DNA of 64,000 nt from Serinicoccus profundi. GTDB lineage: Bacteria; Actinomycetota; Actinomycetes; Actinomycetales; Dermatophilaceae. Below the pieces are notes generated by a model. The model had not been told where the DNA came from and searched no databases. It saw only the letters and a list, made by a program, of their open reading frames with translations. Positions 46,599-55,970 of the stretch are shown here, piece after piece (the first letter of the stretch is position 1; every line of letters starts with the position of its first letter). Both the position numbers and the translations under genes were made by a program. The stretch covers positions 2,728,001-2,792,000 of the forward strand of contig NZ_CP042862.1 of assembly GCF_008001015.1 (NCBI RefSeq). Reading direction: 5' to 3'.

Positions 46599-47883
46599 GG
46601 TGTCCTCCTCGGTGGGCGCGGGCGTCGACCGCTGCGGCATAGGCCTCCAGCAGGGCGTCGACCGTGCGGTCCCAGGAGTATGCCTGGGCGTGCTCGGCCG
46701 CACGCGCCGACCATGCGGCGCGCTCGGTGGGGTCCTCGAGCCGGTGGAGCGCTCCCTGCAGCGCGCTCGCCCAGTCGCCGGGGTCGTGCCCGTCCACGAG
46801 GACGCCCACCTCGCCTACCGCGAGGGGCAGACCTCCGACCCGCGCGGCGACGACCGGCGTGCCGCAGGCCAGCGCCTCGATGGCGACGAGACCGAAGGAC
46901 TCGTTGTGGGACGGCACGGCGACGAGGTCCGCCGCGACCATCCGCTGCGCGAGCTCCGCCCGGGAGACGGGCGGGCCGAAGTCCACGAGGTCCTCGATGC
47001 CCTCCGCCACCGCCAGCCGCTGCAGGGCCTGCGGCGCCGCGAGGCCGGAGCCGGACAGCCCGCCGAGCACCGACACCACGAGCCGGTCGCGCAGCCCGGG
47101 GTCGCGGCGGACCAGCTCGGCCGCGGCGCGGACCAGCACATCGGGCCCCTTGAGCGGCTGGATGCGGCCGACGAAGAGCAGCACCACGGCGTCCGGCGGC
47201 AGGCCGAGCTCCCGCCGCGCGGCGTCGCGGTCGCCGGGGCGGAAGGTCTCCAGGGCGACCCCGGGAGGCGCGACGTGCACGCGCTCGGGCGCGGCGGCAT
47301 ACCGCTCGATGAGGTCACGGGCCTCGGCCGGGGTGTTGGCGACCAGCGCGTCGGCGGCGTCGACGAGCTCCTGCTCCCCCTCGACCCGCTGCTGCGGCTC
47401 GGGGGTGTCGCCGGCGGCGAGGGCGGCGTTCTTGACCCGAGCCATGGTGTGCATGGTCTGCACGAGGGGCACGTCGAAGCGGCGGGCGGTGAGGCCGCCC
47501 GCCTGCCCGGAGAGCCAGTAGTGCGCGTGGATGACGTCGTAGTGCCCCTCGGCAAGACCCGCGACGTGCCGCGACAGGTCGTCGGCGAAGGCGCACAGGT
47601 GCCCGGGCAGGTCGTCCTTGGGCACGCCCTCGAACGGGCCGGCCGGCACGTGGTGGACGGTGACGTCGAGCCCCGGCGCGAGTTCGACGCTCTCGCGCAC
47701 CGCCCCTGTGGCCCGGGTGAAGATGTCGACCTCGGTGCCGCGGCGGGCGAGGCGGGTGGCGGTCTCGACGACATACACGTTGAGACCACCCGCGTCACCG
47801 GTGCCGGGGCGGGTCAGCGGTGAGGTGTGCAGCGAGATCATCGCGACCCGGTTGACCGGTGGGTCGGCGGCTGTCGTGCTCAC
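46591..47883 (-). CDS. mshA: D-inositol-3-phosphate glycosyltransferase MshA
   Basis: 430 residues, GT4 family, first step of mycothiol synthesis: joins UDP-GlcNAc and inositol-3-phosphate. The N-terminus has [20 protein letters not shown] and [15 protein letters not shown]; acceptor-site region [13 protein letters not shown]; donor site [20 protein letters not shown] and [20 protein letters not shown] (EX7E). It overlaps the YbjN-like gene. Together with mshD and mscR it shows a mycothiol-based redox economy. Confidence 0.93.
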   Translation of the reverse strand: MSTTAADPPVNRVAMISLHTSPLTRPGTGDAGGLNVYVVETATRLARRGTEVDIFTRATGAVRESVELAPGLDVTVHHVPAGPFEGVPKDDLPGHLCAFADDLSRHVAGLAEGHYDVIHAHYWLSGQAGGLTARRFDVPLVQTMHTMARVKNAALAAGDTPEPQQRVEGEQELVDAADALVANTPAEARDLIERYAAAPERVHVAPPGVALETFRPGDRDAARRELGLPPDAVVLLFVGRIQPLKGPDVLVRAAAELVRRDPGLRDRLVVSVLGGLSGSGLAAPQALQRLAVAEGIEDLVDFGPPVSRAELAQRMVAADLVAVPSHNESFGLVAIEALACGTPVVAARVGGLPLAVGEVGVLVDGHDPGDWASALQGALHRLEDPTERAAWSARAAEHAQAYSWDRTVDALLEAYAAAVDARAHRGGHHG

Positions 47884-47935
47884 CCGGGCAGTCTGGCACG
47901 CGGGTCCGACCGACCGTGGCGCCTAGGGTGGTCCC

Positions 47936-48775
47936 GTGCCTGCCCGCCCCGCCCGCCGCAGCAGAGTCTTCGGCACGGTGACGCGCGGGACGACCAACCC
48001 CAACCGGTTGCGCAAGGTGGACCGCTGGATGGGGTATGCCCTCGGCGGGCTCCTGCGTGCCGCTCCCGCGCCTCCGGTGGTGGTCGACCTGGGGTTCGGG
48101 GCCTCGCCGGTGACGGTGCTGGAGCTGGCCGACCGGCTGCGCCGGGTCCGGCCCGACGTGCGCCTCGTCGGCATCGAGATCGACCCCGATCGGGTGGCGC
48201 GTGGGCTCGACCTGGCCGACCCGCCGGCGGTCGACTTCGTGCTCGGGGGCTTCGAGGTGCCGCTGCCCTCCTCGCTCGGGGTCGGCGCGCAGCCGACCGT
48301 GGTGCGGGCGTTCAACGTCCTGCGGCAGTATGCCGAGCCCGAGGTCGCGCCGGCGTGGGAGCAGGTGGTCGACAGGTTGGCGCCGGGCGGGGTGCTGGTC
48401 GAGGGCACCTGCGACGAGCTGGGGCGGTTGGCGACCTGGGTGGACGTGCGGCGCGGGACCGACGGCCGCCCCGAGCCGCGCTCGCTCACCCTGTCGCTGC
48501 GGCTGGCCGGGATGGAGTCGCCCTCGGTCGTGGCCGAGCGGCTGCCCAAGGCGCTGATCCACCGCAACCTGCCGGGCGAGCGGGTGCATACCTTCCTCAC
48601 GGCGCTCGACGCGGCGTGGGCCAGGTCGGCGCCGATGGCGAGCTATGGCGCCCGGCAGCGCTTCGTGGCGTCCGCCCGCGCCCTGCGGGAGGAGGGCTGG
48701 CCGGTGCACGGCGGCGTCTCCCGGTGGCGGCTCGGCGAGCTGACCGTGGACTGGTCGGCCGTGGCCCCCGGGTGA
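47936..48775 (+). CDS. class I SAM-dependent methyltransferase-like protein
   Basis: 279 residues with a Rossmann pattern: VVVDLGFGASPVTVLELADR (motif I), LVGIEIDPDRVARGLDLADP (motif II) and LAPGGVLVEGTCDELGRL. The substrate is unknown. GTG 47936 starts after an upstream region shared with mshA (52 bases). It converges on the exonuclease-like gene. Confidence 0.75.
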   Translation: MPARPARRSRVFGTVTRGTTNPNRLRKVDRWMGYALGGLLRAAPAPPVVVDLGFGASPVTVLELADRLRRVRPDVRLVGIEIDPDRVARGLDLADPPAVDFVLGGFEVPLPSSLGVGAQPTVVRAFNVLRQYAEPEVAPAWEQVVDRLAPGGVLVEGTCDELGRLATWVDVRRGTDGRPEPRSLTLSLRLAGMESPSVVAERLPKALIHRNLPGERVHTFLTALDAAWARSAPMASYGARQRFVASARALREEGWPVHGGVSRWRLGELTVDWSAVAPG

Positions 48776-48829
48776 AGCGTCGACCGCCACCGCGGTCGAC
48801 GACCTCGTGTCAGACGATCCGGCCCAGGA

Positions 48830-49456
48830 CTATCCGGTGAGCAACGTCCGGAGCAGGTGGGCGTAGCCCACGGCGTCATCGATAGCACGGTGCGTGTGCG
48901 GGACGTCGCCGAGGAGCCGGGGGTCGAGGGAGGAAGGCTCGAAGCCCCCTGGCGCACGGCCAAGGCGCGCGGCGGCGAAGGAGGCGATGCACAGGCCGGG
49001 CCCGTGGAAGATCCGGTCGCGCTCGTAGGGGCCCTGGGCCAGCCCGTAGGGCGTGAAGCGGCGCAGGTAGTGGTCCATCCAGGTCCCGTCGAACCCCAGG
49101 GGGCACGCGGCGAAGGTGCGGGGGGCCGGCAGCTCGCGCAGCCACTGCACGTAGTCATCCAGCACGATGGAGACCGGTCGGGCACCCGTGGTGCAGGCCG
49201 ACCAGGCCTCTGGGACGGTCTGGAACCAGGCATACGTCTCGGGGTTCGGCGCTGCCCCGGGAAGCGACTCGAGGACCGCCTCGAACCTCCCGCACTCGCC
49301 CCCGGAGGCGGTCATGGCGACGGAGGCGAAGGAGCGCAGGGAGTTCGGGCCCGGGTGCGGACCGTCGACCTCGATGTCGGTGACGACATAGACCCAGGAG
49401 TCACTCGTTCCCGGGCCAGCCGGTTCGGGTGCGAGAACGCTGGGGTCGGCACTCAC
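48830..49456 (-). CDS. DnaQ-fold 3'-5' exonuclease-like protein
   Basis: 208 residues. WVYVVTDIEVDGPHPGPNSL contains the D-x-E of ExoI; LRELPAPRTFAACPLGFDGT and the acidic ends HRAIDDAVGYAHLLR complete an exonuclease-like pattern close to the Rv2179c/DUF5051 exoribonuclease family. GTG 49456 overlaps the DUF2516 stop (GTGA). The likely substrate is RNA or DNA 3' ends; exact role unknown. Confidence 0.7.
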   Translation of the reverse strand: MSADPSVLAPEPAGPGTSDSWVYVVTDIEVDGPHPGPNSLRSFASVAMTASGGECGRFEAVLESLPGAAPNPETYAWFQTVPEAWSACTTGARPVSIVLDDYVQWLRELPAPRTFAACPLGFDGTWMDHYLRRFTPYGLAQGPYERDRIFHGPGLCIASFAAARLGRAPGGFEPSSLDPRLLGDVPHTHRAIDDAVGYAHLLRTLLTG

Positions 49457-49782
49457 CAGGGGCCGTAGGGCCCCATGTGGGTGGTGGAGCCACCGCGGCC
49501 CTGGACCGACTTCACCGCGGGCCGGACGTCCGCGAGGTAGACCCCGGCGGCGACGACGGCGATGACGTTGAAGATGCTGAAGGGGTTGAACATGAAGATG
49601 AAGCCGATGAGGGCCGCCCCGCCGGTGAGCAGGAGCCAGAACTGCTTGGTCCGCTTGCTCGCCGCCACGAAGGCGTCGGCGCGGGTCCGGGCGCAGTCGA
49701 TGAGCGCCCACAGCATCATCGCGAAGACGGCGACGCCCACGACGACCTGCAACAGGTTCTGTGCCTCGTAGATGGCTGGCAT
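49453..49782 (-). CDS. DUF2516 family membrane protein
   Basis: 109 residues with three hydrophobic segments (LLQVVVGVAVFAMMLWALID, FWLLLTGGAALIGFIFMF, IFNVIAVVAAGVYLADV) and a Gly/Pro-rich tail. Conserved in actinobacteria, function unknown. ATG 49782. Coupled to the exonuclease-like gene by a 4-base overlap. Confidence 0.8.
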   Translation of the reverse strand: MPAIYEAQNLLQVVVGVAVFAMMLWALIDCARTRADAFVAASKRTKQFWLLLTGGAALIGFIFMFNPFSIFNVIAVVAAGVYLADVRPAVKSVQGRGGSTTHMGPYGPW

Positions 49783-49858
49783 GTCCTCAGCCTACGCGCA
49801 GACGCTGGGGGCGCGCTGCGGGCGAGACGGCGAGCTGGGGCGGGGCTGGGCGCCGGAC

Positions 49859-50284
49859 TCAGGTGTCGACGATCACCGTGAACGGCCCGTCCCCGACGAT
49901 CTCGACCTCCATCATGGCGCCGAAGCGCCCCGTGGCGACCTCGACCCCGCGCCCGCGCAGCGCCTCGACGACAGCGTCGACCAGGGGCTCGGCGACCGGG
50001 CCGGGGGCGGCATCGCCCCACGAGGGCCGGCGCCCCTTGCGCGTGCTGCCGTAGAGGGTGAACTGGCTCACGACGAGGACCGCGGCGCCGGCCTCGGTGA
50101 CGGACCGCTCGTCGCGCAGGATGCGCAGCTCGGCGATCTTGCGGGCCATGGTCTCGACGTCGGCCGACCCGTCGTCATGGGTCGCAGCGACCAGGGCGAC
50201 CAGCCCTGGCCGCTCGATCCGCCCCACGACCTCGCCCTCGACCGTGACCTGCGCCCGGGTGACCCGCTGCAGGACTGCTCTCAC
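49859..50284 (-). CDS. dtd: D-aminoacyl-tRNA deacylase
   Basis: 141 residues: VRAVLQRVTRAQVTVEG at the start, LVVSQFTLYGSTRKGRRPSW (the active-site SQFTLY) and TGRFGAMMEVEIVGDGPFTV near the end. It removes D-amino acids wrongly loaded on tRNA. GTG 50284 overlaps the asparaginase stop by four bases (GTGA). Confidence 0.94.
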   Translation of the reverse strand: MRAVLQRVTRAQVTVEGEVVGRIERPGLVALVAATHDDGSADVETMARKIAELRILRDERSVTEAGAAVLVVSQFTLYGSTRKGRRPSWGDAAPGPVAEPLVDAVVEALRGRGVEVATGRFGAMMEVEIVGDGPFTVIVDT

Positions 50285-51294
50285 GCGTCGTCCTCGGCCA
50301 GGACGGCGCGGACCGCGCCCACGGGCTGGCCGTGACCCCGGACCACGGCCCGGGCGTTCAGCGCGTCGAGGGCGGCGGCGACCTCCGGCCCCGCCTGCTC
50401 CACCCCGGCCCGGCGCAGCACCGCCGTGGTGACGACCACGCGGGCCCGCTCGCCGCCATCGGTGATCTTCACGGACACGCCGCGACCGTCGGCCAGGCCG
50501 ACGGCATACACCGACTCGGCGCCGTCCTTGGCGATGAGACCGGGCACCGCGGTGATGAGGTCGGTGACGTCCCGGCCGGTGCCTCCGAGGAACTCGGGGT
50601 GCGAGCGGATCGCGGCCGCGACCCGGCCGGCCTCGCTGTCCTCCGGCGCGGCGGCGATCCGGCCGAGGGCGCGCGCCAGGCCGGTCAAGGACACCCCGAG
50701 GGCCGGCGCGCCGCACCCGTCGATGGTCGCGACGGCGACGGGCTCGCCGGTGAACTCCTCGACGACCTCGACGATCAGGCGCTGCAGCGGGTGCTCGGGG
50801 TCGAGGTAGGTCGCGGTGTCCCACCCGGCGGCCACGCAGGCGGCCAGCATGCCGGCGTGCTTGCCCGAGCAGTTCTGCCCCAGGGACGTCGCGGGGTTGC
50901 CGGCCTGGGTCCAGCGGCGGCGCTCCTCCTCATCGAGCGGAAGGTCGGGGGTGTTGAGCAGCGCTGACTCGTCGAGACCCACCGAGGCCAGGATGCGCAG
51001 GGCACCGTCCAGATGCCGCTCCTGGCCCGAGTGGCTCGCGGAGGCCAGCGCGAGCAGCTCGCCCTCGAGCCGCGCCCCGGCCCGCAGCATGGCGATCGCC
51101 TGTATCGGCTTGAGGGAGGAACGCGGCAGGATCGGCGCCTCCACGGGGCCGACGGCGAGCTCGAGCGAGCCGTCGGGGCCTGTCAGCGCGACCACTCCGT
51201 GGTGCACGGACTCCACGAAGCCGCCACGCACCACCTCGGCGACGACGGGAGCGGTGGCGAGCGGCGAGCCTGAGGTCTGCGTCTGCGAAGGCAT
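50281..51294 (-). CDS. asparaginase-like hydrolase (Rhizobium-type L-asparaginase II family)
   Basis: 337 residues: PVVAEVVRGGFVESVHHGVV at the start, RSSLKPIQAIAMLRAGARLE (Ser-Lys motif), QNCSGKHAGMLAACVAAGWD, TIDGCGAPALGVSLTGLARA and HPEFLGGTGRDVTDLI. These match the thermolabile R. etli-type L-asparaginase family. It would release ammonia from asparagine. ATG 51294. First gene of a pair with dtd. Confidence 0.88.
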   Translation of the reverse strand: MPSQTQTSGSPLATAPVVAEVVRGGFVESVHHGVVALTGPDGSLELAVGPVEAPILPRSSLKPIQAIAMLRAGARLEGELLALASASHSGQERHLDGALRILASVGLDESALLNTPDLPLDEEERRRWTQAGNPATSLGQNCSGKHAGMLAACVAAGWDTATYLDPEHPLQRLIVEVVEEFTGEPVAVATIDGCGAPALGVSLTGLARALGRIAAAPEDSEAGRVAAAIRSHPEFLGGTGRDVTDLITAVPGLIAKDGAESVYAVGLADGRGVSVKITDGGERARVVVTTAVLRRAGVEQAGPEVAAALDALNARAVVRGHGQPVGAVRAVLAEDDA

Positions 51295-51382
51295 GGGCCG
51301 ATCCTGCCAGCCGGTATGAGGTCGGGCGCTGCCACCCCGGGCCCCGGCCGCCGCCTCCCCGTCCCCCCACCGGGACCGACCA

Positions 51383-51436
51383 CGGCCTAGCACGACTGTC
51401 ATCGGCGAACTTGCCGATGACAGTCGTGCTAGGCCG
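51383..51436. repeat. perfect 24-bp inverted repeat between ygfZ and the asparaginase gene
   Basis: Arms at 51383-51406 and 51413-51436 are perfect reverse complements around a 6-base loop (GAACTT). The inner part reads CTAGCACGACTGTCATCGGC. The surrounding 200-base gap has no gene. It could end ygfZ transcription, or be the remnant or unit of a mobile palindromic element. Confidence 0.9.
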
Positions 51437-51494
51437 ACGTTGGTCCGGGCTCGGGTGCGTTGGTCCGGAAGGCTGGGGGGCTGCGGGTATGCCG

Positions 51495-52511
51495 TCAGCC
51501 GGGGACGACCACCGTCTGCGCCGCGGAGGTGCCGTCGGCCAGCAGGGTGAGGGTCGGGTCGAGGTTGCGCTTGACGAGCGCGAGGGCGATCGGGCCGTCG
51601 TCGGCGTGCCGGGCGACGCTGGTCAGCTGCCCGACCGCGCGGCCTCCCTCGAGCGGCGTGAGCTCGGTCCCGGCCTCGGGTATGACGTGACCCGAGCCGT
51701 CGAGGTGCAGGAAGACGACGCGACGGGGCGGGCGTCCGAGGTTCTTCACCCGGGCGACCGTCTCCTGGCCGCGGTAGCAGCCCTTGTGCAGGTGGACGGC
51801 GGTGCGCAGCCAGTCCAGCTCGTGCGGGATCGTGCGGTGGTCGGTGTCCACCCCGGCCCGCGGCCGCCAGGCCGCGACCCGCAGCGCCTCGGCCGCCCAG
51901 GTGCCGGCGAGCGGGCGCTCACCGACCACCTCCGCGAGCTGGTCGCGGGGCACGACGAGCTCGCGCCAGGCACGCCCGCTCCCCGGGTGCTCCTCCCCCT
52001 CCGGCCCGTAGCAGAAGGTGTCGCCGACCGGCCCGGGCCAGGGGTCCACCCACGCCAGCGGCTCGCCGGGCGCGGACTCGCGCGCCACCGGCTCGCCGAG
52101 CACGGCATACCGCTCGCTGACGTCGGCGACCTCGACCCGCAGCATGAACCGCATGGAGTCCAGCCACCCGGCCACGGCCGACGCGGCGCCCGGCTCGGTG
52201 GTGATCCATGTGGTCTCGCCGTCGTCCACGACGTGCAGCGCGTGCTCGACGTGGCCCTTGGGCGAGAGGATCAACGTCTCCGCGGACGTCCGCGGCGGCA
52301 GGTCGAGGAGCTGCTGGGTGGTGAGCGAGTGCAGCCAGCTCAGCCGGTCCGGCCCGGTGACGGTCACCACCCCGCGGTGGGAGAGGTCGACGACGGCCAG
52401 GCCCTCGGCGAGCAGTCGCTGCTCACGGTGGGGGTTGCCGTAGTGCGACGCGACACCGGCGTCCGGGCCGGTGCCCTCGACGGCACCGGGGCGCTCCAGG
52501 AGCACGCTCAT
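51495..52511 (-). CDS. ygfZ: YgfZ/GcvT-domain folate-binding protein, Fe-S cluster maintenance
   Basis: 338 residues. VVDLSHRGVVTVTGPDRLSW at the GcvT-like N-terminus and the diagnostic cysteine motif HKGCYRGQETVARVKNLG. YgfZ proteins bind folate and help keep some Fe-S enzymes active. ATG 52511. It stands alone, divergent from the LCP gene. Confidence 0.9.
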   Translation of the reverse strand: MSVLLERPGAVEGTGPDAGVASHYGNPHREQRLLAEGLAVVDLSHRGVVTVTGPDRLSWLHSLTTQQLLDLPPRTSAETLILSPKGHVEHALHVVDDGETTWITTEPGAASAVAGWLDSMRFMLRVEVADVSERYAVLGEPVARESAPGEPLAWVDPWPGPVGDTFCYGPEGEEHPGSGRAWRELVVPRDQLAEVVGERPLAGTWAAEALRVAAWRPRAGVDTDHRTIPHELDWLRTAVHLHKGCYRGQETVARVKNLGRPPRRVVFLHLDGSGHVIPEAGTELTPLEGGRAVGQLTSVARHADDGPIALALVKRNLDPTLTLLADGTSAAQTVVVPG

Positions 52512-52602
52512 CGTCTTGATCCTCCTCGGGGGGTCTGCCCGGTCCACGGTACGCGCCCGTCATCCCACCGGACGCGCAGCCTGGGCGCATACAATCCGGC
52601 CC

Positions 52603-53826
52603 ATGCCGTCAGAGACCACCTCACCCCACGCCGGGCCGACGGGCACCCGCACCCGCAGGCGTCGCCACCCGTTCCGGGCGCTGGCACTCGGCATCGGCCT
52701 GCTGGCCCTCGTGGGCGTCATCGCGCTGGGCGGCTACGCGTTCTACCTCCAGCGCACCGTCGAGGGCAACATCGAGCGGGAGGACCTCAACGCCCAGGAC
52801 AACGCGGTCGTGACGATCTCCCCTGACCGCACCGGAGCCAACCAGCCCGGAGAGGACGCGGACGCCGACGGCTCGGTGGACCTCGACGGCCCGGTCGAGA
52901 CCGACGGCGAGACGGGCGAGGAGCAGCTCGACCAGGACGACGGCACGGCACCCATCGTCGGCGAGGACGGCGAAGAGATCGAGGTCCCGCAGAGCGAGTT
53001 CGTCGCGACCACGCCCGAGCGTCCGGCGGAGGCCGGCGAGGCGATGAACTTCCTCATCATCGGCTCGGACAGCCGCGACCTGTCGGTGGAGCGCGGCCGC
53101 TCCGACGTCATCGTCCTCATGCACATCAACGACGAGCGCGACCGCGTCGACCTCGTGCACTTCCCCCGCGACCTCTTCGTGCCGATCGCGGGGACGGGCG
53201 GGTCCTCCAAGATCAACGCGGCCTACTCCTACGGCGGGGCACCGCTGCTGGTCCAGACCCTGCAGCCGCTCATCGACGTGCCGATCGACCACGTCGTCAT
53301 CGTCAACTTCGAGAGCTTCCAGGCGATGACCGACTCCATCGGCGGCGTCGACGTCGATGTCGCCGAGGCCTCCCCCGGCTTCCCGGAGGGCGTCATGCAC
53401 ATGGACGGCGCCACCGGCCTGAGCTTCGTCCGGGAGCGGTATGCCCTGTCCCAGGGCGACATCTCGCGCGGTCAGCGGCAGCAGGCCTTCATCAAGGCGA
53501 TCATGACCAAGGCGCTGTCGCGGGAGACCATCACCAACCCGGCCCGCCTCGCGAGCTTCGTCGACGCCGCCACCACCAACCTCACCGTCGACGCCGACCT
53601 GCAGGTCGGCGAGATGCGTGACCTCGGCCTGTCGATGCGCGGCGTCCGCGGCGACGACATCTTCTTCGAGACGGCGCCGTGGAACGGCATCGACATGCAC
53701 CCCGTCGCCGGGTCGATCGTCCTCATGGCCTCCGACCAGATGGACGTGCTCTCCCAGCACCTGCAGAACGACACCATGGAGGACTACACCGACCCGGTGT
53801 CCCCCCGCAGCGGCTTCGGCGGCTGA
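52603..53826 (+). CDS. LytR-CpsA-Psr (LCP) family cell-wall glycopolymer transferase
   Basis: 407 residues. A cytoplasmic basic N-terminus, one membrane helix (ALALGIGLLALVGVIALGGY), an acidic Asp/Gly-rich spacer, then the LCP domain: MNFLIIGSDSRDL, RSDVIVLMHINDERDRVDLV, HFPRDLFVPIAG, NAAYSYGGAPLLVQTLQPLI and LSFVRERYALSQGD with catalytic arginines. It links teichoic-acid-like or arabinogalactan-like polymers to peptidoglycan outside the membrane. ATG 52603. Confidence 0.9.
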   Translation: MPSETTSPHAGPTGTRTRRRRHPFRALALGIGLLALVGVIALGGYAFYLQRTVEGNIEREDLNAQDNAVVTISPDRTGANQPGEDADADGSVDLDGPVETDGETGEEQLDQDDGTAPIVGEDGEEIEVPQSEFVATTPERPAEAGEAMNFLIIGSDSRDLSVERGRSDVIVLMHINDERDRVDLVHFPRDLFVPIAGTGGSSKINAAYSYGGAPLLVQTLQPLIDVPIDHVVIVNFESFQAMTDSIGGVDVDVAEASPGFPEGVMHMDGATGLSFVRERYALSQGDISRGQRQQAFIKAIMTKALSRETITNPARLASFVDAATTNLTVDADLQVGEMRDLGLSMRGVRGDDIFFETAPWNGIDMHPVAGSIVLMASDQMDVLSQHLQNDTMEDYTDPVSPRSGFGG

Positions 53827-53839
53827 CTACCATGGTCGG

Positions 53840-54334
53840 GTGCCCATCGAACTCGACCCGACCATGCATCACGACAACGCCCCGCTGGCCTGGCTGCTCG
53901 GCACCTGGGCGGGGGCCGGCGTCGTCGGCTACCCGACGATGGAGTCCCGCAACTTCGGCCAGGAGGTCGAGGTGACCCACGACGGTCGCCCGTTCCTGCA
54001 CTGGACCTCGCGCACCTGGCTGCTCGACGAGCAGGGGAACCAGGAGGAGCTCTTCGCGGTGGAGACCGGCTACTGGCGCCCCCAGCCCGACGGTGACGTC
54101 GAGCTGCTGCTCGCCCACCCCACCGGCGTCGTCGAGCTCTACTACGGCAAGACCGGCCAGGCCAAGGTCGAGGTCGCCACCGACAGCATCGTGCGCAGCC
54201 CCACCGCGCCGGAGTATGCCGCGGCTCAGCGCCTCTACGGCTACGTCAACAGCAACCTCATGTGGGTCATGGACATGACCGCGCACGGCCACGAGATGCA
54301 GTCCTACATGTCGGCCGAGCTCAAGCGCGTCTGA
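53840..54334 (+). CDS. nitrobindin-like heme-binding protein (DUF1794/FABP-like)
   Basis: 164 residues forming a beta barrel: LAWLLGTWAGAGVVGYPTM at the start, VEVTHDGRPFLHWTSRTWLL, AVETGYWRPQPDGDVELLLA and MDMTAHGHEMQSYMSAELKR. The heme-ligand His lies in the C-terminal part in this family. Such proteins bind ferric heme and can isomerise peroxynitrite; cytoplasmic. GTG 53840, 13 bases after the LCP gene. Confidence 0.85.
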   Translation: MPIELDPTMHHDNAPLAWLLGTWAGAGVVGYPTMESRNFGQEVEVTHDGRPFLHWTSRTWLLDEQGNQEELFAVETGYWRPQPDGDVELLLAHPTGVVELYYGKTGQAKVEVATDSIVRSPTAPEYAAAQRLYGYVNSNLMWVMDMTAHGHEMQSYMSAELKRV

Positions 54335-54350
54335 GCCGGCTGGGCCGCGC

Positions 54351-55154
54351 TCAGCCCGGGAAGGCGCTGGGCTCGAAGGCCAGGCCGACGAGGTAGGGCG
54401 CCACCCCGACGACGAGCACCGACAGGATTGCTGCCACGAGGCGGGGCCGCGCGTGCGCCAACGGCGGCAGCGGGGAGAGCACGGCGCGCATCGCGTGGCT
54501 GAGAGCCCCGGCTCCCACCCCGAGCAGGAGCCACGTCGCCGGGCTCGCCCCGAGGGCCAGGGCCACCGCCAGGGAGCCCACCCCGCCACCGAGCATGGCC
54601 AGGGCCAGCAGCCACCCGCGCAGGCCCGACCAGCGACCCGCGAGGTCGGTGATCGACGAGACGCTCGCGGCGGCGAGCGCACCCAGGAGCAGCGCGATCC
54701 CGACCGCCGTGTGGCTCGCCGGGACCATGAGGATCCCGCAGCCCACGAGCGCCAGGGCCAGGACCACGGAGCTGACCGACTGCACCACCCGGGGTCGACC
54801 GTCGCGGCGCAGGATCTGGTGGAGGAAGGCCGCGATCATCGCCAGGGCCAGCGCGGCCGGCGCCCACCCCAGCCACGGCTCTTCGTCGCGCACGCCCACC
54901 GAGACGACCAGGGCGAGCCCGCCGACGAGCAGCACCCCGACCGTGCCGCGCGGTGAGGGCAGGCCCACGGTGCCCGACCAGCCCCACGCCACGATGACGG
55001 CGCACACCCCCAGCGTGATCGCCAGCAGCCACGGCGCCGCGAGCGCCGCGAGCGCCAGCAACCCCGAGACGACGCACACGAGCATCGCCAGCACCCCCAC
55101 GAGACGTGGCGTGGGCGCATCCGCGACCCGCGCGCTCGAGGTGGGCTGAGGCAT
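54351..55154 (-). CDS. multi-pass membrane protein, unknown
   Basis: 267 residues with about eight hydrophobic segments (for example LVGVLAMLVCVVSGLLALAA, VGVLLVGGLALVVSVGV, VAAILSVLVVGVAPYLVGLA) and few charged loops. No family motif recognised. ATG 55154 lies in a GGAGG-TATGCC start context that includes the GTATGCC heptamer. Convergent with the nitrobindin gene, divergent from the GlnR-type gene. Confidence 0.7.
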   Translation of the reverse strand: MPQPTSSARVADAPTPRLVGVLAMLVCVVSGLLALAALAAPWLLAITLGVCAVIVAWGWSGTVGLPSPRGTVGVLLVGGLALVVSVGVRDEEPWLGWAPAALALAMIAAFLHQILRRDGRPRVVQSVSSVVLALALVGCGILMVPASHTAVGIALLLGALAAASVSSITDLAGRWSGLRGWLLALAMLGGGVGSLAVALALGASPATWLLLGVGAGALSHAMRAVLSPLPPLAHARPRLVAAILSVLVVGVAPYLVGLAFEPSAFPG

Positions 55155-55219
55155 ACCTCCATCTTGCCGCACCGGCGCTGGTGGACGCCGCAGGCAGGCC
55201 CAGTCCCTATCCTTGGTCC

Positions 55220-55948
55220 GTGGCCGACCTGGTCCTGCTCACCCCGCGCCCCGCCGACAGCGCCTCGGCGGCGCTCGTGCTGCCCGGGCTCTCGCTGCTC
55301 CCGCACCGCGTGTCGGTCACCGGCATGGACCTCGGTGCGCTCGTGAGCCACGGCGACCCTGACCTCGTCCTCGTCGACGCCACGGCCGACCTCGTGCAGG
55401 CGCGCGGCGTGCTGCGCTCCCTCGCCACCCTCGACCTGGACGTGCCGGTGCTCGCGGTCGTCGGCGACGGCGCGCTGGCGGTGCTGGACGACCAGTGGCC
55501 GATGGACGACCTCGTCGTGTCCACCGCGAGCCCGGCCGAGCTCGCGGCCCGGCTGCGTCTCGCGCTCGGCCGCGGCCCCCGGCATACCGGCGCGTCCCCC
55601 GCCCCCTCGGGCGCGGCGGACGGCGACGACCAGCCGGAGACGATCAAGGTCGCGGACGTCGTCGTGGACGAGGCGAGCTGGACGGTGCGCGCCGGCGGAC
55701 GCGTCCTCGACCTGACCTTCAAGGAGTTCGAGCTGCTGCGCTATCTCGTGCAGCACCCCGGCCGCGTCGTCACCCGCGACATCCTCCTGCAGCAGGTGTG
55801 GGGCGGCGACTACTACGGCGGCACCCGCACCGTCGACGTGCACATCCGTCGCCTGCGCGCCAAGCTCGGGCCCGAGCGGGAGTCGCTCATCGGGACGATC
55901 CGCGGCGTCGGCTACCGCTTCACCGGGTCGCGCAGCACAGATCGCTGA
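55220..55948 (+). CDS. glnR: GlnR-type winged-helix response regulator
   Basis: 242 residues. The N-terminal receiver is degenerate but keeps DPDLVLVDATADL. The C-terminal OmpR-type winged helix is well kept (LDLTFKEFELLRYLVQHPGR, GTRTVDVHIRRLRAKLG, GTIRGVGYRFTGSR). In mycobacteria GlnR (Rv0818) lies next to mshD (Rv0819), as here, supporting the name. GlnR controls nitrogen genes and is an orphan regulator not dependent on a dedicated kinase. GTG 55220. Confidence 0.78.
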   Translation: MADLVLLTPRPADSASAALVLPGLSLLPHRVSVTGMDLGALVSHGDPDLVLVDATADLVQARGVLRSLATLDLDVPVLAVVGDGALAVLDDQWPMDDLVVSTASPAELAARLRLALGRGPRHTGASPAPSGAADGDDQPETIKVADVVVDEASWTVRAGGRVLDLTFKEFELLRYLVQHPGRVVTRDILLQQVWGGDYYGGTRTVDVHIRRLRAKLGPERESLIGTIRGVGYRFTGSRSTDR

Positions 55949-55970
55949 GCTGCGTGCCAGACTGACCCCC

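Noticed and set aside
46417-47823. 468-residue plus-strand open frame
   Set aside because: Antisense to mshA and YbjN-like genes; no ribosome site and a shadow-like composition.
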